DNA of 64,000 nt from Tenrec ecaudatus (lineage: Eukaryota; Chordata; Mammalia; Afrosoricida; Tenrecidae), in the NCBI RefSeq assembly GCF_050624435.1, contig NC_134534.1:62519501-62583500 (forward strand). The letters are read 5' to 3'. The translations under genes were made by a program, and so were the position numbers. Positions 12,283 to 22,649 of this stretch are shown here, piece after piece. A model generated the notes under the pieces. It was not told where the DNA came from. It did no database searches and saw nothing but the letters and a program-made list of their open reading frames with translations. Position 1 is the stretch's first letter. Every line of letters begins with the position of its first letter.

Positions 12283-12466
12283 CAAACAAAACCCATTGTT
12301 TTTAAGTTGATTCTCACTCATAGTGACCCCATGAGACAGAATTGAATTGCCTCATAGGATTTGTGAGACTGTAAATCTTCATGGGAGCAAATAGCCTCAT
12401 CTATTTTCAAAGAAGTGTTTGATGACTTTGAATTTCCAACTTTGTGGTTAGCTGCATATCATACAT
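12283..12466 (-). repeat. AfroSINE, minus orientation
   Basis: On the minus strand the tail 'GGGGTCACTATGAGTGAGAA' and the block 'GATTTACAGTCTCACAAATC' are clear, followed by the diverged head towards 12466. The plus strand shows the complement near 12300-12390. Confidence 0.8.
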
Positions 12467-12767
12467 CCCAGTGTTGAATAATATCAGATGCTCTACACCT
12501 TAAATGTCAGATTGAATGGTTTCAAATAAATGTGACAGGTGAATTATCTACATTGGTAAACATGAATATTTGAAATACACCCAATATTTAACTTTTCATC
12601 TAGTAGACTTGGTGTCTATGTCAAGAGCTGCAAAAAGGTTGTGGAGAAATTCCATCATCCGTTAGCTGCATTTTTCACAAGTTTTTAAACCTCCACCTCC
12701 TGTTTACTCTCTCGATATTGGATGAAGAAATGTGGACAACGAAGGCTGTTAAACACAAGATGGGTGT
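12467..12767. other. No feature recognised
   Basis: No coding frame or named repeat can be supported in this 300-bp gap between the SINE and the LTR piece. Confidence 0.4.
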
Positions 12768-12890
12768 GCTGTTGGCTGAGTTCTCTAGAGAAGCAAAAAC
12801 AGTGATGATTGTAAATGCACATTTGAAGAGAATTTTAAGTAAATAAGAATACTCAAAACTGAACCAACAGAGAACATCATGATAAAAGGA
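12768..12890 (-). mobile_element. LTR end fragment, ERV-L type
   Basis: Begins with TGTTGGCTGAGTTCTCTAGA and continues GAAGCAAA, which matches the reverse-complemented 3' end of ERV-L LTRs ('TTTGTTTCTCTAGGGAACC' type) seen at 24488 and 35171. The rest of the LTR is missing because RTE sequence starts right after. Confidence 0.5.
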
Positions 12891-12892
12891 GA

Positions 12893-13060
12893 AAGAATTG
12901 ATGTCAAGGATTTCTTCTTGCTGGAAGCCCCAATCAATGTTCAAGGAAGCAAGAGTCAAGGGATCGAACTACACATTGCATCGAATAAATCTGCAACACA
13001 AAACCTCTTTAAAGTGTTTGAAAACAAGTTTGTTACTTGGAGGACTGACCCAATGTGAAC
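12893..13060 (+). pseudogene. RTE 3' region fragment
   Basis: This piece belongs to the RTE segment downstream of the RT palm: 'GATGTCAAGGATTTCTTCTT', 'CAATGTTCAAGGAAGCAAGA' and the 'AAATCTGCAACACAAAACCT' block. The same segment occurs at 33700-33830 and 58850-58930. It lies in front of a second RTE copy that starts with 5' sequence, so it is a separate insertion or rearranged piece. Confidence 0.75.
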
Positions 13061-13109
13061 AGGCTTTAGCAGAGCTTTCTGACTAAGAACAACCTATCAA
13101 AAAGTAATA

Positions 13110-15351
13110 GCCATTCACTTCTGTGGAATTAGCCACTAAAAACCCTAAAGCATTAAAAAATGGCAATTACTGAAAATCTAATGAATAGAAGCAGAAGATT
13201 GTCAAAATTAGTAGAAGGTGAGGCCCTCAGAGCCAAAGGCACTCAAAAGACAACATAGGAAGAGCTGCCTGTTCAAAGTAGAGTAGCCTATAATGACATG
13301 GATGAAGTAAAGACCATGAGAGTAAAGTCTTCAGGATTTTCATTTGCTGTTGGCCATGGTGCAAAATAAGAAGAAACAGCTTCAAACTTCCTATTGAAAT
13401 TTGACTTTGGAGTTTACAAAGTATGAATCTAGGATGATTGTAAGTCATTAAGAATAAAATGGAAAATATAAATATTGACACTTTAGGTGTAAGTGAGCAG
13501 ATATGGTCAGGTATTGGCCATATGGGATCAGTAAATGATATGATTTACTATCCCAGGAATGACACAATCAAGATAAATGGCTTTGCATTTGTCCTCAAAA
13601 AGGATGTTCCAAGATATGTTTTGTGATAAAATCTATACGCATACAAGAAAATTCAATCAATACAACTATTTTTCAAGCTTATACACAATTCACTAAAACT
13701 AGTAAGGAAGAAATTGAAGAATTCTACCAATTTCTTCAGTCTGGAATTGATTAAACATGCAACGAACATACATTGATATGAGTTAGCAATTGTAATGCAA
13801 AAGTTGGAAACCAGGAGGAAGGAGCAGTAGTTGGAAAATATGCCCTTGGTGATACAAAAGAAACCAGAGATGGCATGATAGAATTTTGCAAGACCAATGA
13901 CTGTTCATAACAAATTTTTTTCCTATAATACAAAATTACATATGAAATTCTCCATATAGAATATATAGAAATCAAGTCAAAATCATCTGTGAGAAGAGAT
14001 GATGGAGAAGTTGAATATCAGCACCTAAAACTAGGTCTGAAGACAATTGTGAATCAGACCATCAATTGCTTATATATAAATACAGGTTGAATTTGAAGAA
14101 AATTAAAACAAATCCACAAGAGGTCAAATACAACTTGTGTGTATCCCATCTGAATTTCAAGAACATCTGAGAAGAGATTCGACACATTAAACCTAAATGA
14201 CAAGAGAACCGATGAACTATGGGAAGACACTGAGAACATAATTCATAAAGAAAATACAAGGTCATTAAAAGACCTAAAGAAAGAAAAAGTCAAGATGGAT
14301 ATCAGAAGAGATGCTAAAATTTGCTCTTAATCATAGAGTAGCTGCAGCACATGGAAGAAATGATAAAGTCAAAGAGCTGAATAGAAATTTTTAAAGAGAA
14401 ACTCTAGAAGATAAAGTAAAATGATATAAAGAAATGTGCAAGGACCTAGATTAGAAAACAGTCTAAAAAAAAGGAGGAACACACTCAACATATCTTAAAC
14501 TGAAATAACTAAAGAAAAGATTCAAACCTCCAATTGCAAATTGAAAGATCTGATGGGCAAAATATTGAATGATACAGGAAGCAACAAAAGAAGATAGAAA
14601 GAATACACAGTCACTGTACGAAAAGGAGCTAGTTAACATTGACCATTTCAAAAGGTAGCATGTGGGCAAGAACCAATGGTACTGAAGGAAGAAATTCAAA
14701 CTGTACAGAAAGTGTCAGCCAAAGGCAAGGCTACTTTGGAATTTATGGGCTATCAATTGAAATGTTTCAAAAGCTAATTAAATACTGGAAGCATTCACTT
14801 GTCTCTGCTAAGAAATTTGAAAGACTGGTTGTATCCATTCCAAAGAAAGGTGGCCCAACAGATTTCACGCCTTATAGAACAACATCATTGATATCACACG
14901 CAAGCAAAATTTTGCTGAAGACCATCTAAGAAGGGTTGCAGCAGGACCTTGACAGGAAGCTCACACCATTCCAGGTCAGATTTAGAAGAAGTCGTTGAAT
15001 GGGGATATAATTGCTGATATCAGGTCCATCTTGGATAAAAGCAGAGAAAACAGAAAGATGTTTATTTGTGTATTATTGACTATGTCAAGGCATTTGATTG
15101 TGTAGACCATAATAAACTATGCATAAACTTGATAAGAAGGGGAATTCCAGAACACTGTATTGTAGTCATGTGGAACCTGTTCCTGGATCAAGAGGCAGTT
15201 GTATGGAATGAAGAAGTGAATACTGCATGGGAAAAGGTGTGAGTTGCATCCTCTCATCATACTTATTCAATCTGTATACTGAGAAAATAATCAGAAAACC
15301 TGTGTTATATGAATAAAATATGAGATCCAGCTCAGAAGAAGGCTTATTAAC
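13110..15351 (+). pseudogene. RTE LINE, 5' end to RT palm (endonuclease and RT, broken)
   Basis: RTE elements encode one polyprotein with an AP-like endonuclease followed by reverse transcriptase; this copy keeps about 2.2 kb of it. 13120-13400 matches the non-coding or N-terminal lead, including GGCACTCAAAAGA and AAGAAGAAACAGCT. The endonuclease lies at about 13400-13960, the linker to 14600, and the RT fingers and palm after that. At 14640-14929 a 96-codon frame carries 'STYGLSIEMFQKL'-like and VVSIPKKGGPTDFTPYRTTS blocks typical of RTE RT. Near 15080 DYVK and AFDCVDHNK survive (motif A). Stops and indels are numerous. It stops where an LTR begins at 15352, and the rest of the RT and the 3' end are absent on the other side. 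Confidence 0.85.
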
Positions 15352-15960
15352 TGTGATAGGTAGGTTTATTGTGTCAACCTGCCAATCTGAGCATGTGGGA
15401 TTAATATGTTCACAGTTTGATTGGAGGCAAAAAGATCAGTGGCTCAGCAGAGCCCGCCCCTCTGTCTCTTGCTCTCTGGTGATTGGATCAGTGTGTGGCT
15501 GCTTTAGCTAGTTCTCTGCCTCAAGTTGTGAGCTACACTACTTGTGGGACAGCCAACCGCTGGATCATGTTGCTAGAGCTTGAGGTTCCTTTGAGACCTG
15601 CTTTGCCATGCTGCTGGTGTATGCATGGCTTGACCTTGAGGCTGGCAGATCCTGTCGTCTTGCACTGCTTGGGTTTGATAGCCCATCCAGGCCTGCTTCA
15701 ATAAGCTCCTGAACTCTGACTATTGGTGAATTACACTACTCTTTGCTGCCTGTGGCCAGACTGTCTGCATTGCCCGAGGCAAGTCTCAGCTGTCTGCTTC
15801 CTTGACTTTGAACCCAGCAGCCCTCATGAGTTGAAGGACTTCCAGTATATTAACTGTTCCACAGAAGTGAGTTGAACTAATCAGAAATTATATTTCTTTC
15901 TGCTCTATAGATCGATCTATCAATCTATCGTCTCTCTCTCTCTATCTATCATCTACATTT
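15352..15960 (+). mobile_element. ERV-L type LTR, plus orientation, truncated
   Basis: Starts with TGTGATAGGTAGGTTTATTG then TGTCAACCTGCC, the classic start of ERV-L LTRs (MLT2-like). It holds the GC-richer body at 15420-15830 and a TC-rich run with (TCTA)n near 15905-15955, as such LTRs have near the 3' end. The last bases (a '...ACA' end) are not seen, so it is truncated. It interrupts the RTE copy to its left. Several 60-70-codon frames inside it have no meaning. Confidence 0.75.
15905..15957. repeat. (TCTA)n/(TC)n simple repeat
   Basis: Imperfect ATCTATC and TCTCTC units at the 3' side of the LTR. Confidence 0.8.
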
Positions 15961-16009
15961 TAGTATATACATATATAGTAGTATTAGAATTGTTAATCTA
16001 CACCCATAT

Positions 16010-16960
16010 GATACAATTTTTAAAAGTACAGTGCTGTGCACAATTTACTTGCCACTGTTTTTACTGGCTTTATTAATTTCCAAAGTTACTTCAGTCAGCC
16101 CATTTTTTCTACCCATTTCAGTTTATGTCAGGTACTTATAAGAAATGTTTGTGCTTTTATTTCATTCTACATTTTCTGCAATCTCCTGATGTCTTAAATA
16201 ATTTTTTAATTGCATACATGAAAATTTGCATACATTATACATTGATCTATAATAAATTTTATAGTTTGTCCATTGTAGTTTTGTGTTCACCATGACCATA
16301 GCTCATGAAATACTTCACCCTCTAAAACATCTTCTCTGCTAACCTATTCAACATTTCTCCTCTACTAATGTATCCCTGATAGTCACTCATCATCTTATCA
16401 TCTCTAAAGTTTACCCTTTCCAGCATATTTAGCCTTTCTAAACCATGTTCTCTCTTAGAAATGAGTATTTAAGACTTTAACCTTAGTTTTTCATGGTTTG
16501 ATACTAATTTCTTTTTATTTTTGAATAATTTGCATTATATAAATGTTTATCTCTTTACATATTGAAGGACATTTGACCAGGTTTGGATCATTACAAATAA
16601 GGCTATTATGAACATGTGTGTGCAGGGTGATGCTTGGGAATACAGTTTTAAATCAGTTGGGTGCATACACAGCAGCATGTTATTGGATATTGTATTAAGA
16701 CTATATCTTGCTTTGTCTACCAAACAGTCTCACAAAATGTACTATTTTTCATTTTCATCAGTAATGAATGAGTATTCCTTTGCTCTACATTTGCTCCAAC
16801 TAATGATATTGTAACTTTTAAAATTAACTATTTTATTTTGAGGGAATAAAAAGATTTAAATGCAGTTGTAACATATAATTCAGAACTATCCCATGCATAT
16901 TTTTACTCTGTTGCCTATTCATTTATCATTTCAGAGAAGGTGATTTTACTTCTGCTAAGG
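16010..16960 (-). mobile_element. Old L1 LINE, 3' end region, minus orientation
   Basis: The plus strand reads as the complement of an old L1 3' region: 'AAGGCTATTATGAACATGTG', 'GGGTGATGCTTGGGAATACA', 'TTTTCATCAGTAATGAATGA'. The same type of sequence recurs at 25245-25400 and in a 70-bp piece at 18633-18705. No frame survives. Confidence 0.65.
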
Positions 16961-17689
16961 GTAAGCTAGGGAGGGGAAGTCTTCCACTGAGGAAAAGACT
17001 TAACATGACTTGTATAGACCCCTAATACTCCAGTAGTACATTACTAACATGTATTTTTAACCAAATTTCACTTTTGCCTTTAACAACTCTCTCAACTTAG
17101 GTTTTAGATTTTTTAGGTGTACAGCATTTTCATCAACCATATCAGAAGGATGCAACTTAAAAACCCTTCTAAAAGGACTCAACTTTACCTTAAATATATC
17201 TAATGCAGTTAATGAAATATTCTTTCAGACTTAAACCTGAAACACCAGGCCGAGAAGAAGCAAATGACTTCTTTCCTGATGCCATGCCTTGAAAACTCAT
17301 TGGAATTTGGTTCACACATCCTGTTTTCAAGGTGGTCCAATAATTGACAACTCATGACAAACATATATTTGATATTTTCATGTATTAGTTGCTTTTTGTG
17401 ACATGTCTTAGCTCTGTAGGCATAGCTTTAGTGATTTAGGTTTAAAAATCATTTGGCCTTGGGTCTAACCCTGCTTGTTTTTAAAGCAGTACTCAGTCAC
17501 TTAAGTTTTTAATATGTATTAGTAAATATTCTATGCATTTTAGCTTAATAAGCTTTCCTATACATGTATATTTTCATTTTTCAGCAGTATTTTAATTCTA
17601 TGCCCTTTGCTATATTAACCACACTATTATTAGAAATAACAAGTGTCTCCTGCAGGTTACCTATATTATTTCTGAAAACCAAAGCCAAA
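16961..17689. other. No feature recognised
   Basis: Unique-looking AT-rich sequence; I see neither exon-like frame nor named repeat. Confidence 0.4.
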
Positions 17690-17860
17690 TTCAATGCCTA
17701 AAAGTCATTTCTTACTCAAAGTCACCCTATATGAAAGGGTAGAACTTGTAACTCTTTAAGGCCATAAAATACTGCCTCTTTCTCCCATGGAGTGGCTCGT
17801 AGTTTCAAGCTGGTGACTATACAGTTAGTAGCCCAAAGAGTAATCCACCAGGGCTCAAGA
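17690..17860 (-). repeat. AfroSINE, minus orientation
   Basis: The complement of the SINE is visible: tail region 'TTACTCAAAGTCACCCTATA', the body with CTTTAAGGCCATAAAATACT, and the B-box complement 'AGTTTCAAGCTGGTGACTA' and A-box part 'CAGTTAGTAGCCCAAAG'. Confidence 0.75.
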
Positions 17861-17921
17861 AGCTGATAACACTGCCTCTAAAGAGGACCATGAATATATA
17901 CAAACCTTAGATTTATTTATT

Positions 17922-18404
17922 TTTTAAAAATCATTTTATTGGGGGCTCATACAATTCTTATCACAATCCATACAAAAATCCATTGTGTCAAGAACATATG
18001 TACATTTGTTGCCATCATCATTCTCAAAACATTTGCCTTCTACTTGAGCCCTTAATATCTGCTGCTCACTTTCCCCTCCCTCCCTGCTCCCTGCTTACTC
18101 ATGAACCCTTCATAATTCATAAATTATTATTATTTTGTCATATGTTACACTGTTCAACTTCACCCTCTGCCTTCTTCTCTGCTGTCCCTCCCCCATGGAA
18201 GAGGATATATGTAGATTCTTGTCATCAGTTCTCCCTTTCTACCCCACATTTCCTCCCCCTCCAGGTATTGGCACTCGCACTTCTGGTCCTGGAGGAGTCA
18301 TCTGTCCTGGATTCCCTGTGTATCCAGTTGCTATCAGTACCTATGTATATCCTCTGGTCTAGCCAGCTTTGTAAGGTAAAATTGGGATTGTGATAGTGTG
18401 TGTA
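17922..18404 (-). mobile_element. L1 3' UTR (young L1 family of this genome), minus
   Basis: Begins on the plus strand with an oligo-T (the poly-A of a minus-strand insertion), then ATCATTTTATTGGGGGCTCA, the complement of the family's 3' terminus 'TGAGCCCCCAATAAAATGAT' with its AATAAA signal. The block to 18404 is the 3'-most ~480 nt of the 3' UTR also seen at 24568, 30595, 38270, 54684 and 56750. 5'-truncated. Confidence 0.85.
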
Positions 18405-18632
18405 TGGGGGGGAATCATTTAAGAACAAGAATGACAAAATGAAAGGGGGTGAAGGAAGACTTCAAATGGCAAGATATGACAAAATAATAATTTATAAATT
18501 ATCAAGGGCTGATTATGGAGGAGGGAGTGGGGAGGAAGGGGGAAAAAGAAGACCTCATGCCAAGGGCTTCAGTGGAGAGCAGATGCTTTGAAAATGATGA
18601 GGGCAAAGAATGTACAGATGTGCTTTACACAA
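18405..18632 (+). mobile_element. L1 3' UTR piece, plus, without its 3' end
   Basis: Same 3' UTR family in plus orientation ('AAAATAATAATTTATAAATT', 'TGTACAGATGTGCTTTACAC'). It stops at ACACAATT, about 45 nt before the usual poly-A, and is followed by old L1-like sequence. It lies head-on to the minus copy at 17922-18404 and covers part of the same segment, so the two form an inverted repeat. Confidence 0.75.
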
Positions 18633-18705
18633 TTCTTTTGCTCTATAACTTCAGCACTTAATATTGTCAATATTGTGTGTTTTTTAATTGTACTAAATTA
18701 TTTTG

Positions 18706-19133
18706 AAGAAATGGCTCAGTGCAACTCAGTTCTGTGAGACAGCTAATACATTGGCAGTCATTTTAGTCCTCTGTAGAGCAATTCAGGTTATGCGGCCACA
18801 GGCAGCAAACAGCAATGCAAGTCACCAACAGTCAGCCAGATGACAGGGTCCGACAGTCCCCAGCTAAAGAGATGTATATTCCAGTTGTTTGGCAAAGCAG
18901 GTCTTAAAGGAATCTCAAATTATAGCAGCAAAGGCCATGGGTTAGGTGTCCCACAGGTAGTGTTGCTTGGAAATCGAACCACAGAAAAAGCAAGACAGCC
19001 ACACACTGGTCTGATGATCAAAGAGCCAGAGACAAAAATGTTGAGCCTCATTGAGCCATTTATCCTGCTGCCTTTCAATTAGTCCCACATGTGTTCATTG
19101 GCCATGTTGGCACAATAAGCCTTAACTATCACA
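18706..19133 (-). mobile_element. 3' LTR of the ERV-L, outer end missing
   Basis: Pairs with 24764-25227: both share AAATGGCTCAGTGCAACTCA, the 'CTGGCCACAGGCAGCAAAC'-like block, 'GGTTAGGTGTCCCACAGGTA' and 'TGTTCATTGGC'. On the minus strand it starts TGTGATAGTTAAGGCTTATT. The part matching 24488-24567 is absent, so the LTR is truncated at about 18706. A short purine-rich stretch (AAGGGATAGG on the minus strand, just inside at 19137-19150) may be the polypurine tract. The two LTRs differ at many positions. Confidence 0.85.
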
Positions 19134-19316
19134 ACCTATCCCTTGGCAACTTGGCACATGCACACAATTCTTTACCCATATATAATTTCCAGGCATTAAT
19201 GAAATAACACATATACATATAAATGAAGACACACTGAGTCAAATTGTATCTGATATATCATACATGAGCAAAGAAAAGATATTCAATAAGCACATATAAA
19301 GAAAATATACTAACAG
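19134..19316. other. ERV-L stretch between dUTPase and 3' LTR
   Basis: About 180 bp of AT-rich sequence with no frame. There is no room for an env gene. Confidence 0.6.
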
Positions 19317-19940
19317 TCACAAACCTCGCTGCAATTGATCACATAGTTGTAACTGATAGGTAGAATTACCTTCTTCTACTACCCATTCTGTATTACCTTT
19401 GCCCTCAGCAAGCGCCACAGCCTGCTGTGCTTTTTTGTCTGGTGGGCTGACCCAGACCTTCATTCCTGAGGTATCTGGGTCATTAGACATCCTGTTAGGA
19501 TTGGGTTTCTCTAACTTACCATTTATTTCAACCACAGGGCATGGTAGCACTAAGAGTTGACCTACGGGATCTCCTGGATTCCAGACATATTCTTCTTTAC
19601 CTCCATTATGTAACACCAGTCCAACTTCTCCTTGGTAATCAAGATCAATCACACCACTCAGTACAGTGGCAACTTTCCTGACCTGTTGATCCAAATGCAT
19701 GAGAAGCACAAAGTGGTCAGGGGGCATTCTCAGCTGAGAGTTCAGTGGAATACTTGCTGTGTTTCTGGGTGGGAGAGTTCCTTCCTTCGGGCCCAGGACC
19801 TCCAGGCCTGAGGAACACAGGTTTTCTGGCATAGGAAGCAAAAATGCTGTGAGTGGATCACTAGGAGTAATAGTGAGTGGTACCACTCCAGCTTCCACCC
19901 CTTGGTTCCTAGACCCATGAATTCTGGCTATTGGAGACAC
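19317..19940 (-). pseudogene. ERV-L pol C-terminal part: dUTPase domain
   Basis: dUTPases hydrolyse dUTP to dUMP and pyrophosphate and keep uracil out of newly made viral DNA; in ERV-L the domain sits at the C-terminus of Pol. The open stretch is about 207 codons, the longest in this window. Its first residues (SPIARIHG) are the end of the integrase, not a real start: it opens at a GTG, and one TGA five codons upstream separates it from the in-frame integrase. The domain covers roughly residues 20-140. The nucleotide-binding motif GVIDLDYQGEVGLVLHN is complete at about residues 95-112, with its Asp and Tyr kept. A hydrophilic tail of about 60 residues follows. Activity cannot be inferred; it has no promoter or start of its own visible. 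Confidence 0.85.
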
Positions 19941-20544
19941 AGCACCATATTTTCACCACTGGTTTAGAGCATAAACAGCTTCCTGGAGAACATTGTCCCA
20001 GCCATGCAAGTTGTTGCCACCTAGTTGATGGTGTAATTGTACCTTTAGGAAGCCATTCCATCGTTCTATCAAGCCAGCAGCGTCACAAGATAAAACCAGT
20101 GGATTCCATGGGAATGGTCCCATTGCCGCACTGTATTTTCTGTGAAGTGAGTTCCTCGGTCTGAAGCAATGCTATGTGGGATGCCATGCCGGTGGATGAG
20201 GCATTCTGTAAGTCCACGAATAGTAGTTTAGGCAGAAGCATCGCATGCAGGCAAGGCAAATCCATATCCAGAGTAGGTGTCTATTCCAGTAAGAACAAAA
20301 TGCTGTCCCCTCCATGATGGAAGTGGTCCTATGTAATCAACCTGCCACCAAGTGGCTGGTTGATCTGCCCAAGGAATGATCCCATATCTTGGATTTAATG
20401 TTGGTTTCTGCTGCTGGCAAATGGGGCACTCAGCAGTGGCAGTGGCCAGATCAGCCTCGGTGAGTGGAAGTCCATGTTGCTGTGCCCATGCTTAACCTCC
20501 ATCCCTGCCACCATGCCCACTTTGTTCATGTGCCCATTGGGAGA
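19941..20544 (-). pseudogene. ERV-L integrase, broken
   Basis: Integrase joins viral DNA ends to host DNA. The N-terminal zinc site is partly visible: AHEQSGH near 20510-20535 and CPIC at 20417-20428. The three catalytic acidic positions can be seen in pieces: VDYIGPLP (20319-20341, first Asp), DRGTHF (about 20144-20161, second Asp) and GLIERWNGF (about 20048-20074, Glu). They lie in different frames: at least one frameshift lies between about 20160 and 20075, and stops lie near 20225 and just before 19938. The order after RNase H and before dUTPase is the ERV-L order. Confidence 0.85.
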
Positions 20545-21060
20545 TAACAAGAATGGCAGAGGAAAGAGGAGGACCAGTCTCCACAGCGCTTGTAATCTTA
20601 CTTTCTTGGCCCATTGAGAGAGGTCTATCCACATACCTCTTGCCCACACCTCCTGTCACCAATTTTCCAATCATGGTCCTTCCAATTCCCTGACCATCCA
20701 GCCAAGCCATTAGCCACAGCCCATGATCAGTATACAGTCTCCAATCTGGCCATTTTTCCTTATATGTAAACTGACTGGCCAGGTGCACTGCTCAAAGTTC
20801 TGCCCATTGGGAAGATTTCCCTTCAACACTGTCCTTTAGGGAGATCCCAGAAAGGGGCTGTAGAGCTGCTGCTGTCCACTTACAAGTGGCACCTGTATAT
20901 CGTGCAGAGCCATCCGTAAACCAAGGATGACATTTTTGGTCTTCAGTTAAAGTATGGTAAGGAACTCCCCAGGAGGCCATAGGTTCAGACTGGGAGAAAG
21001 GAGGCAATGTGACAGGAGTGGAGACTGTGGGCATTTGGGCCACTTCTTCATGCAGCTTAC
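20545..21060 (-). pseudogene. ERV-L RNase H, broken
   Basis: RNase H removes the RNA strand of the RNA:DNA hybrid in reverse transcription. An 83-codon frame (20792-21043) carries WFTDGSA (first catalytic Asp, about 20906-20925) and ends with QWAEL (second catalytic residue, Glu, about 20796-20810). The next frame, after a break, has LYTDHGL near 20722-20735, in the position of the third catalytic Asp. Frames change between these motifs. Confidence 0.8.
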
Positions 21061-21399
21061 TTGTCCCTTCAGGTCCTGCTTTGGACCGATCTCACATATA
21101 ACACTTCCACTTAACAATGGAGTGTTGCTGTGCACATTCAACTTTATGATTTTGTGGGTCAGACAATACCAAGTTCATGATAGATAGTTCAGGCCTCATG
21201 GTGACTTGGTTCCCCATGGTGAAACGTTCAGTCTCCCCTAAGGCCCAGTAACAGGCCAACAGCTGTTTTTCAAAGGGGGAATAGTTGTTTGCAGAGGATG
21301 ACAGGACTTTACTCCAAAATCCCAATGGTCTATGCTGTGATTCACCAATAGGGGTCTGCCAAAGACTCCACACTGCATCTTTATCTACAACTGACACCT

Positions 21400-22200
21400 C
21401 TAGCACCATTGTGTCAGCTGGATCTTATTGTCCCAGTGGCAAATCAGTTTGTACGGCAGCCTGAACCTGTTGAAGAGTCTCTTCTTGTTTTGGGCCTCAC
21501 TCAAAATTAGAGGTTTTTCATGTCACATGATAAATAGGTCAAAGTAGAACACCCAAGTGAGGGAAATGTTGCCTGTAAAATTCAAAGAGGCCCACTAGGT
21601 GTTTTGCCTCTTTTTTAGTAATTGGGGGCGTTAAATGCAATAGCTTATCCTTCACTTTAGTAGGAATATCTTGCCATGCTCCACACCACTGGACCCCTAG
21701 AAAATTTACTGATGTGGAGCATCCCCGAATCTTCATTGGATTAATTTCCCAAATTTTTACAGAGATATTGTACCAATGAATCTAGAGTCTTTGATACATC
21801 CTCCTTAGAAGGTCCAGTCAGCAAATATCATCAATATAATGGACTACTGTGACATTTTGTGAAATAGACAGGTGATTAAGGTCCCTTCAGACTAAATTAT
21901 GGCACAGGGCAGAAGAGCTTTTGTACCCCTGGGGGAGAATTGTGAAAGTATATTGTTGTCCCTGCCAGTTGAAGGCAAACTGCTTCCGGTGGTCCTTCAA
22001 GACTCGTATTGAGAACAAGGCATTAGCCAGATCAATAGCTGCATACCAGGTACCAGGAGAAGTATTAATTTGCTCAAGCAATGTAATCACATCTGGGACA
22101 GCAGCTGCAATTGAAGTCACCACCTGGTTAAGTTTATGATAATCTACTGTCATTCTGCAAAATCCATCTGTCTTCGTTAAAGCCAAATAGGTAAGTTAAA
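21400..22200 (-). pseudogene. ERV-L reverse transcriptase, broken
   Basis: Copies viral RNA into DNA. A 99-codon frame at 21887-22186 holds the fingers and palm: RMTVDYHKLN, WYAAIDLANALFSI (motif A, catalytic Asp present), FAFNWQGQQYTFTILPQGYK (the LPQG box). The YxDD box reads YIDD at 21827-21838 but a TGA follows two codons later and a stop lies further on. The thumb and connection continue to about 21100 in several frames (for example WGAWQDIPTKVKDKL-like and PITKKEAKHLVGLFEFYRQH at 21539-21736). Confidence 0.85.
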
Positions 22201-22399
22201 TGAGGATGTAGTAGGAATCTTTCAAGTCTTTGATGGCACTGATCTCTGCAGTTCCTCCAGGAATGTGGTATTGCTTTTGGTCTACTATTTTCCTAGACAA
22301 TGGCAGTTCTAATGGTGTCCACTTGGCCTTTACTACTCTAATAGCCTTTATTCCACATTTTAGGGATTCAATATGTAAGTTCTTTCAGTTACAGAGTAT

Positions 22400-22620
22400 G
22401 TCTATTCCAATGATGAATTCTGAACCTGGGGAAAAACCATAGGATGAGTTCAGGGCCCACAGGACCCACAGTGAGGCATACCTGAGCTAAAACTCCATTG
22501 ATAACTTGACCTCTATAAGCCCCCACTCTGACTGGCAGACGTTGGAAACACTTTGGGTGTTAGTGTCAGTTCTGAGCCTGTTTCTAGAAATCTTTTAAAA
22601 GTTTGACTATTTCCTTTCCC
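22400..22620 (-). pseudogene. ERV-L protease region, broken
   Basis: Retroviral aspartic proteases carry a DTGS/A active site. Here the minus strand at about 22556-22590 reads LETGSELTLTPK, so the expected catalytic Asp is replaced by Glu in this copy. A stop follows about 20 codons later. The position just upstream of RT supports the call; there is little else to compare. Confidence 0.6.
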
Positions 22621-22649
22621 CCAGTGAACAGTCACTCTTTAAAAGACCA

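Noticed and set aside
17983..18393. 136-codon plus-strand frame, Cys- and Pro-rich
   Set aside because: Lies in the L1 3' UTR in antisense; a similar frame appears at 56752-57162 in another copy, which shows it comes from the repeat.
18840..19082. 80-codon plus-strand frame in the 3' LTR
   Set aside because: Opposite in sense to the provirus, and the partner LTR does not keep it.
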